49,178 bases of DNA from assembly GCA_011959285.1 (NCBI GenBank), contig BLLW01000024.1, positions 1 through 49,178 of the forward strand, given 5' to 3'. The DNA is from Lachnospiraceae bacterium. Lineage in GTDB: Bacteria > Bacillota > Clostridia > Lachnospirales > Lachnospiraceae. Shown piece by piece: positions 44,114 through 49,178 of the stretch. The notes beneath the pieces were generated by a model. It saw only the letters and a program-made list of their open reading frames with translations, did not search any database and was not told the DNA's origin. The translations under genes were made by a program, and so were the position numbers. Position 1 is the first letter of the stretch; the number at the start of each line of letters is the position of its first letter.

Positions 44114-44461
44114 TCAGAAATAATTTTTCTTTTTCTGTCTAAAATTAAATGTATCATAACTATTTATGCAGTATCTTAGAGAATTTCCGCCTTTATAGCT
44201 TTTCTCATCCTTTCTTAAAAAAATGACTATGTCTTTAAATGACTGCGCAAAATCATTCAATTTAACTGTGACAATATCCATGCAATCTAATTGAGCATCT
44301 GCATCTTTTGCTCCTGCGTATTTTTCACTTTATATTACAATTCTATCCGCACTGCTTTTCAAGTATTGCAGAATTTCTTCTACTTTCATCACGCTGACAG
44401 GCATTCTTTCTATTTTCTCATTTAAATTGAATGAGTTTAAATCATCCTCGGAAAATTTCAT
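44114..44461 (-). pseudogene. Partner of the nucleotidyltransferase, with nonsense codon
   Basis: From ATG 44461 the frame reads MKFSEDDLNSFNLNEKIERM, then VEEILQYLKSSADRIVI, a TAA (44330-44332), then SEKYAGAKDADAQLDCMDIV without loss of frame to a stop at 44114. Composition and helical character suggest a small all-helical protein; family not recognised. It starts in a 4-base ATGA overlap with the nucleotidyltransferase gene, a typical toxin-antitoxin arrangement. Confidence 0.55.
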
Positions 44462-44767
44462 CCAGCTGCTTTCTCCTTTATTTCTTTCATCAGCTCCCGA
44501 CATCTCTGATTAAAATCGTGCAATTCACTGGGATAGTAATCTGTGAACTGCACCTTAGAATTTAACGGAGCACAATAGACCGGCGCTTCTACAGATATAT
44601 CTATATAAAAAATATCACTCCGTATTCCACTTGCATAAAAATATTCTTCCAAATACAAACACGTTATAATCCTCTTCTCCAAACTGCATTTCCACTTCTT
44701 TTTGCAAATCCAAAAGTCTGTATAAACGTTTTATCGCCTTTTGCTCTAAAGTATTATCTCTTCCCAT
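44458..44767 (-). pseudogene. MNT-type nucleotidyltransferase remnant, catalytic motif deleted
   Basis: From ATG 44767 one frame gives MGRDNTLEQKAIKRLYRLLD and ends with NVFVFG, the start of the nucleotidyltransferase motif (usually GS-x10-D-x-D). A second frame continues YLEEYFYASGIRSDIFYID to AAG and a stop at 44458. The catalytic aspartate segment is missing between them. The junction bases (about 44640-44662) fit both VFVFG and YLEE in two frames, as if two short direct repeats recombined. Such small transferases usually act as antitoxins for HEPN-type toxins. Confidence 0.68.
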
Positions 44768-44891
44768 AGTCCCAATTCACCCCTTTTAAAACAATAATCT
44801 CTTCTTATATTCATTTTATTACAATCACTCCGCTTTTCCAATAAGAAAATAAGCCTCTTTTAGATCTAATTTACTCTCCGGTCAAGAGTGA

Positions 44892-46499
44892 TTATGTGTT
44901 TCTCATATAGAGTGTTTTTCCCTCTTTGATGGTCTCTTCCACCACAATATCCATAAGTTCCCTGGGGTCTGCCTTCAATGGATTTTTATCAAGAATGACC
45001 AGGTCTGCCAGCTTTCCTGCTTCTATCGTTCCCTTTTTATCCTCCTCATGATAGGCATATGCCGCATAAGTCGTAATGCCTTTTAATGCATCAAAAACAG
45101 ATATACTCTGCTCCTTGCCAATTTCGGCTCCTTTGCGGGTAATCCGGTTCACCGCACACCATACCGTCTGCATCATGTCCGGCTTCAACACAGGACTGTC
45201 CTGATGAAAATTATATTTCAATCCGCGTTCCAACGCTGATTTCACGGGACTGATACGGTTTCCCCGATCCAGTCCCAGATTTTTTAAATGCACATCCCCC
45301 CAGTAATAGGTATGTGCCACAAAGATGGACGGCAGCATTCCTATTTTTTTCATCTCATCCAGCTGATCATCCCGCACAGTCTGGCAATGGATCATCACAG
45401 GTCTTGTATCTGCGTATGCTTTTCCGGCAGATGCAAGCGCTTTTTCAAAGCACCGGATATATTGCTCAGATGCCTCATCCCCATTACAATGCGCCAGGAT
45501 TTGGTACCCGCCGTCAAGAGATTTCTTTATTACTTTTTCTACGGTCTCATCCGAATGGGTGGGATATCCGCAGTAACTCTCTTCTCCCTCATAAGGTCTC
45601 GACAGCCATGCCGTCCTTCCCTGAGGAGAACCGTCCAAAATAATTTTTGCGCCGCCAATCTTATAATGATTCTCATACCCATCCACCGCCTTGACATGTG
45701 CCGACAGAAGATCCGAAATCCCGTCTTCATCACTTATGGCATAAGCAACCACGTCCAGCTTAAAGACGCCTTGCTCTGCATACTTAAGAAATTGTTCCAC
45801 CCCTTCCCGATTCGTGCCTCCGTCCTGCACCGTTGTGATTCCGTATTTGAGGTAAATATCCTGCACTTCGGATAACTGCTTTATAGGATCCGCCTTGATT
45901 CTCGAAAATGCTTTCATCAGGACAGGCGCCAACGCGGGAACCTCCTCCAGATAGCCATCCAGTTCCCCCGCCTCGTCTCTTCCATAATGCCCACCTTTCG
46001 GGTCTTCTGCCGCATTTGTAAGTCCCGCAAGTTTTAAAAGCGGGGTGTTTGCCACTGCCATATGACCGGACGTGTGAAAAAGGCAGACAGGAATCATTTC
46101 TGACACCTCATCCAGTACCAGGCGCGTAGGATGAGTCTCTTCCTTTAGGAAGTTATGGTCATATCCGGTTCCCACAATGGCTCCGTCTTCTCCAATCTGT
46201 TTTTCTTCCTTATATTGATTTAAGGTCTCTACAATCTCATCAAAGGTGGTACACCCGGACAAATCTGCAAACCCCGAGAACTGCGCATACATTGAGATAT
46301 GGCTATGGGAATCAATAAAGGATGGCATCAGCGTCTTCCCTTTCAAATCTGCCTTTTCCACTTCCTCTCCCGCAAGTGCCTGGGCCTTATCAAGACTGCC
46401 TACATATTCAATCTTATCATCCCTGACCAGCACCGCCTCCGGTGCCTCCGTTTCCGCTGTCATGGTTATGATATCGCCGCCATAAAATAATTTTTGCAT
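44892..46499 (-). CDS. YtcJ-like metal-dependent amidohydrolase
   Basis: A 535-residue amidohydrolase of the YtcJ/exoenzyme-regulatory group. Metal ligands start with the SFIDSHSHISMY motif (H-x-H); further residues are ILAHCNGDEASEQYIRC and the Asp of YNFHQDSPVLKPDMM. The tail KGTIEAGKLADLVILDKNPL closes the N-terminal barrel. The substrate is unknown; relatives cleave cyclic amides or N-substituted formamides. Start ATG 46499, RBS AAAGGG. It stands alone, away from the peptide-related block. Confidence 0.87.
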   Translation of the reverse strand: MQKLFYGGDIITMTAETEAPEAVLVRDDKIEYVGSLDKAQALAGEEVEKADLKGKTLMPSFIDSHSHISMYAQFSGFADLSGCTTFDEIVETLNQYKEEKQIGEDGAIVGTGYDHNFLKEETHPTRLVLDEVSEMIPVCLFHTSGHMAVANTPLLKLAGLTNAAEDPKGGHYGRDEAGELDGYLEEVPALAPVLMKAFSRIKADPIKQLSEVQDIYLKYGITTVQDGGTNREGVEQFLKYAEQGVFKLDVVAYAISDEDGISDLLSAHVKAVDGYENHYKIGGAKIILDGSPQGRTAWLSRPYEGEESYCGYPTHSDETVEKVIKKSLDGGYQILAHCNGDEASEQYIRCFEKALASAGKAYADTRPVMIHCQTVRDDQLDEMKKIGMLPSIFVAHTYYWGDVHLKNLGLDRGNRISPVKSALERGLKYNFHQDSPVLKPDMMQTVWCAVNRITRKGAEIGKEQSISVFDALKGITTYAAYAYHEEDKKGTIEAGKLADLVILDKNPLKADPRELMDIVVEETIKEGKTLYMRNT

Positions 46500-46654
46500 A
46501 GCCCTTTTACCCTTCCTGCTTTTTCCATTATTATAACACATGACTATACAAAAATTGCATTTGCTGCCGCCGGCTTTATAACTTTCTTGAAAAAAATTAA
46601 TTTATCCTGTTTACAATTGATAGGATATAGACTCTTTATAATGGGGATATATTG

Positions 46655-47398
46655 TTATGCGTGCACATCCTTATGTTTCAAATAGAAGATTCCAATCCCC
46701 GCAAACAGCACGAGGAACACACATAACGCCGCTGCAAACCCGGTGGGACTTGAAAGTACGTCTGTGCTCTTGTTCGCATTCATGCCCACCATCATCAGCG
46801 AATACGGCCAGAACATCCCCCAGCCCTTACTGCTTAAGAGAAACCCAGCCACGCTTCCAATCAGTGCCAGCGCAATCGGCACAGCAAAGCTTCGGATCAC
46901 CATGGAAAGTACCAGCTGCAAAGCTGCCGTTATCATGCCCCCTAAACTGCCACGCAGCAGCCAGAGCAGGATTTCCAAAGGCGGGAGTCCCGGCAGACCC
47001 ACAAGTTTTCCGGACAGGATAAAAAGCAAGCCGACCCAAAGCTGCAAGAGCACCGTACAGCGCAGCGCCATCAGCAGTTTTGCCAGAAAGATATCCTTTT
47101 CCGGCGCAGGCATGGTCATCAAGCTGTTCCAATTGTAATTGAGATGCTCTACCCGCCAGATATAGGAACAGTAAATGGCAATCAAAGGACCATAGAAAAA
47201 GTTAGCATAAAATAAAGAATGCTGCGTCCACAAAGAATACCATTCCGCCTTTAATAAGCCCTGATTATTCAAATAATTTGCCCCGCCCAGTACCGTTGGA
47301 AGCAGCGGAATCGCCGCAAATACCAGCCACAGGTGGGAGTGTTTTAGTTTCATTTGTTCTGTTTTGATACATGCTGTCAGCATAAAAGCATCTTTCAT
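46655..47398 (-). CDS. Lantibiotic-immunity-type ABC permease (MutG/LanG-like)
   Basis: A 247-residue ABC-2 permease with six membrane segments. The N-terminus (LTACIKTEQMKLKHSHLWLV) and FYGPLIAIYCSYIWRVEHLN are typical of the LanG subunit. Start ATG with RBS AAAGGAG, 38 bases after the companion permease. Together the three genes would export a lantibiotic or bacitracin-like peptide from the membrane, protecting the cell. No lantibiotic precursor or synthetase was found in the window. Confidence 0.82.
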   Translation of the reverse strand: MKDAFMLTACIKTEQMKLKHSHLWLVFAAIPLLPTVLGGANYLNNQGLLKAEWYSLWTQHSLFYANFFYGPLIAIYCSYIWRVEHLNYNWNSLMTMPAPEKDIFLAKLLMALRCTVLLQLWVGLLFILSGKLVGLPGLPPLEILLWLLRGSLGGMITAALQLVLSMVIRSFAVPIALALIGSVAGFLLSSKGWGMFWPYSLMMVGMNANKSTDVLSSPTGFAAALCVFLVLFAGIGIFYLKHKDVHA

Positions 47399-47436
47399 AA
47401 AGAACTCCTTTCGTCAAAATCTTTTTTTTCAAATTC

Positions 47437-48198
47437 TCAGCCGCAGCCCGGCGTGCGGCGTATGAACAATTGCCTGCCCCAGGCATACCCGATGAGCAGC
47501 GAAGCCAAAAGCGTCACCAGCGCCGTCTGGTCCACGGGCACTTCATAGTAACTCACAATACGGCTTCCTTCATCCCAATTCTGTCCGATATATGCCAGCA
47601 GATTATAGTACGCCCACACAATCGGTCTCCAAAGCGGCGAGTACATGAACCAGCTGAACAGCCCCAGAAAAGAACCTGCCAGCCCTACAGCCAGCGGCAA
47701 AATCTGGTTGGCGCTGAACAAAGATAAAAGCATCTGAAACAGCAGCACCCCAAGGCTCACAAGTCCGCACTGCAGCAGGAAACAAATCAGATGCCGCAGC
47801 GTCATCTCTCCCACAAAGCCATGAACCCGGGCAAACACAAGCATCATTACAAGCTCCGCCGCCACATAGCCTTCCACATATACGGCGCCCGTCAAAAATT
47901 TCATATCGAACAATCGCCCCTTACGTTCCATGGTGCAAAGGAGCTTTAACGTATTTCCCTTTAGCTCCACATCACACAGGCGGCTTGCAAGCATGGCGAT
48001 CATGGTGGGCATCAAGATGGTATTCACCATGCTTATGCATAGTAGCAGCCACATCCAACTATCCTCCGCCGACTCCATATGGGTGCTGCGTACCGCCCAG
48101 GACAGCCAGAGGAAGGTAAACAAAAGAAACGCTGCCGGTACCAGCACGATTTTTTTGCGCCGCACCTTCATCCATTCCGTTTTCCATTCGCGAAACAT
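47437..48198 (-). CDS. Lantibiotic-immunity-type ABC permease (MutE/LanE-like)
   Basis: About 253 residues, six membrane segments, beginning MFREWKTEWMKVRRKKIVLV, with LPLAVGLAGSFLGLFSWFMY in the middle. The ATG at 48198 overlaps the ATPase stop by one base (TGATG). LanE/LanG permeases form a heterodimer driven by LanF. Confidence 0.82.
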   Translation of the reverse strand: MFREWKTEWMKVRRKKIVLVPAAFLLFTFLWLSWAVRSTHMESAEDSWMWLLLCISMVNTILMPTMIAMLASRLCDVELKGNTLKLLCTMERKGRLFDMKFLTGAVYVEGYVAAELVMMLVFARVHGFVGEMTLRHLICFLLQCGLVSLGVLLFQMLLSLFSANQILPLAVGLAGSFLGLFSWFMYSPLWRPIVWAYYNLLAYIGQNWDEGSRIVSYYEVPVDQTALVTLLASLLIGYAWGRQLFIRRTPGCG

Positions 48199-49112
48199 CA
48201 CAGGCTCCCCCTCCTTCCTGTCAGACTTAAGAAGATTTCCTCTAAACTCTTCTGCTTTTCTTCCACCCGGTATATACCGGCTCCGCTTTCTGCAAGGCGG
48301 TCAATCAGGCATGCCGTCTCACCATCTTCAAGCTTTGGCAGCTCCAGCGCGCCCTCGTTAAGGCTGCAGGAAATACCCTCTCTTTTTAAAACCTTGAGCG
48401 CTGCCCCCTGATTCAACGCGCACAGCCTTAAGCGCCCCCTGCTGTGTTCATGAAGGACTTCCAATTTATCCTGAAAAATTAATTGTCCATGGTTGATGAT
48501 TCCCACATAATCTGCCATCTGATCCATTTCTCCCAAAAGATGGCTGGAAACCAACACCGTCATCCCCATACGCTCCGGCAGTTCCCGGATCAGTTCCCTG
48601 ATTTCCTGAATACCTGCCGGATCAAGACCGTTGGTGGGCTCATCCAGTATCAATAGGGAGGGATTGCCAAGAAGGGCTTCGGCAAGGCCAAGACGCTGCT
48701 TCATTCCCAAAGAATACTCACGCACCTTCTTGTCCTGCTGCTCCTCCATCCGAACCAGCTTCAGAACCTTGTCTATCTCCTGTCCCGGCACCTTTTTTAA
48801 AGTCTGCACAATCTCCAGATTCTCCCGTCCGGTAAGATGTCCGTAATAGGAGGGCGACTCTATGAGGGAGCCAGTCTCTTTTAAGATAGCAATGCGGTTT
48901 TTCCGATTGACCTGCATCCCGCCTATGGTCACCTGCCCGGCACTAATCTGGATCAGGCTAAGAAGCATCTTAAGTGTGGTGCTCTTTCCCGCTCCGTTGG
49001 GACCCATAAAGCCGTAGACGCAAGCTTTCGGTACTTTCAGATCCACATCCTTTACCACCTCCTTACCCTTATACTGCTTCGTCAGCCCTTTCGTCTCTAC
49101 CATGTATTCCAT
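48198..49112 (-). CDS. Lantibiotic/bacitracin-type ABC ATP-binding protein (LanF/BcrA-like)
   Basis: About 304 residues. Walker A is GPNGAGKST, signature YSLGMKQRLGLAEALL, Walker B LLILDEPTNGLDPAGI, and the C-terminal SLEEIFLSLTGRRGSL is usual for this subfamily. Start MEYMVET at 49112 follows AAAGGAGAATGTGT. First gene of the LanFEG-type operon. Confidence 0.88.
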   Translation of the reverse strand: MEYMVETKGLTKQYKGKEVVKDVDLKVPKACVYGFMGPNGAGKSTTLKMLLSLIQISAGQVTIGGMQVNRKNRIAILKETGSLIESPSYYGHLTGRENLEIVQTLKKVPGQEIDKVLKLVRMEEQQDKKVREYSLGMKQRLGLAEALLGNPSLLILDEPTNGLDPAGIQEIRELIRELPERMGMTVLVSSHLLGEMDQMADYVGIINHGQLIFQDKLEVLHEHSRGRLRLCALNQGAALKVLKREGISCSLNEGALELPKLEDGETACLIDRLAESGAGIYRVEEKQKSLEEIFLSLTGRRGSL

Positions 49113-49155
49113 ACACATTCTCCTTTCTTTTTCCCCAAATGCATTTTCAATAAAA

Positions 49156-49172
49156 AATAGGCTTCGCCTATT
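49156..49172 (-). terminator. Terminator of a gene beyond the window edge
   Basis: AATAGGC-TTC-GCCTATT; on the minus strand the stem is followed by a run of T. It should end transcription arriving from the right and isolates the LanFEG operon, unless read through. Confidence 0.68.
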
Positions 49173-49178
49173 CAACTC

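Overview
The window looks like a chromosomal segment of a low-to-mid GC Firmicute, most likely a gut Lachnospiraceae (Clostridia). The grounds are strong AGGAGG ribosome sites, TTGACA-N17-TATAAT promoters, Lachnospiraceae-like Rpn, VanW and BlaI/BlaR1 proteins, RbsABC-type sugar uptake and a LanFEG-type transporter. Family assignments come from reading motifs in the translations; no database search was run. No rRNA, tRNA or CRISPR array was seen.

Layout. 0.1-4.8 kb: a DUF368 lipid-carrier translocase, a broken GNAT gene, a MazG-like pyrophosphohydrolase and an aconitase-family hydratase. 4.9-11.5 kb: a decayed mobile/defence island with an integrase missing its middle, an HsdR lacking its DEAD-box segment (no hsdM or hsdS here), a broken winged-helix gene, and a fic gene split by an apparently intact two-gene AbiE-type toxin-antitoxin module. 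11.7-21.0 kb: a sugar locus (D-lyxose/D-mannose isomerase-like cupin, DUF4432 epimerase-like protein, LacI regulator, RbsB/RbsA/RbsC transporter) followed on the same strand by M20 and M24 peptidase-fold proteins. 21.0-23.8 kb: a second decay zone with an AbrB-type antitoxin and shortened PIN toxin, a frameshifted methyltransferase, and HxlR and flavodoxin remnants next to an AraC regulator. 23.8-29.4 kb: an operon of a very large solute-binding lipoprotein, two sugar-type permeases and an HlyD/MacA-type adaptor, without an ATPase gene. 29.5-38.1 kb: a ten-gene block joining a polar amino-acid ABC importer to a cytidylate-kinase-like protein, a PuuD-like amidotransferase, a circularly permuted ATP-grasp protein, an alpha-E protein, a transglutaminase-like protein and two AstE/aspartoacylase-like proteins. 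38.3-40.4 kb: a BlaR1-BlaI sensor/repressor pair. 40.4-49.2 kb: Rpn nuclease, VanW protein, polyphosphate:AMP phosphotransferase, a dead nucleotidyltransferase pair, a YtcJ-like amidohydrolase and a LanFEG-type exporter.

Two points stand out. First, the promoter of blaI and the promoter of the solute-binding-protein/permease/adaptor operon, 11 kb away, carry the same module: TTGACA-N17-TAGTCT overlaid by two GACTA-N6-TAGTC palindromes at identical spacing. This predicts that one BlaI repressor controls both. Second, the ten-gene block looks like a pathway that imports an amino acid or small peptide and then builds, trims or attaches peptide or isopeptide bonds; its substrate is unknown.

A third theme is decay. 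At least seven accessory genes have lost an internal piece, and at two junctions the present bases fit both flanking reading frames, as expected for deletion between short direct repeats. The metabolic and transport genes appear complete.
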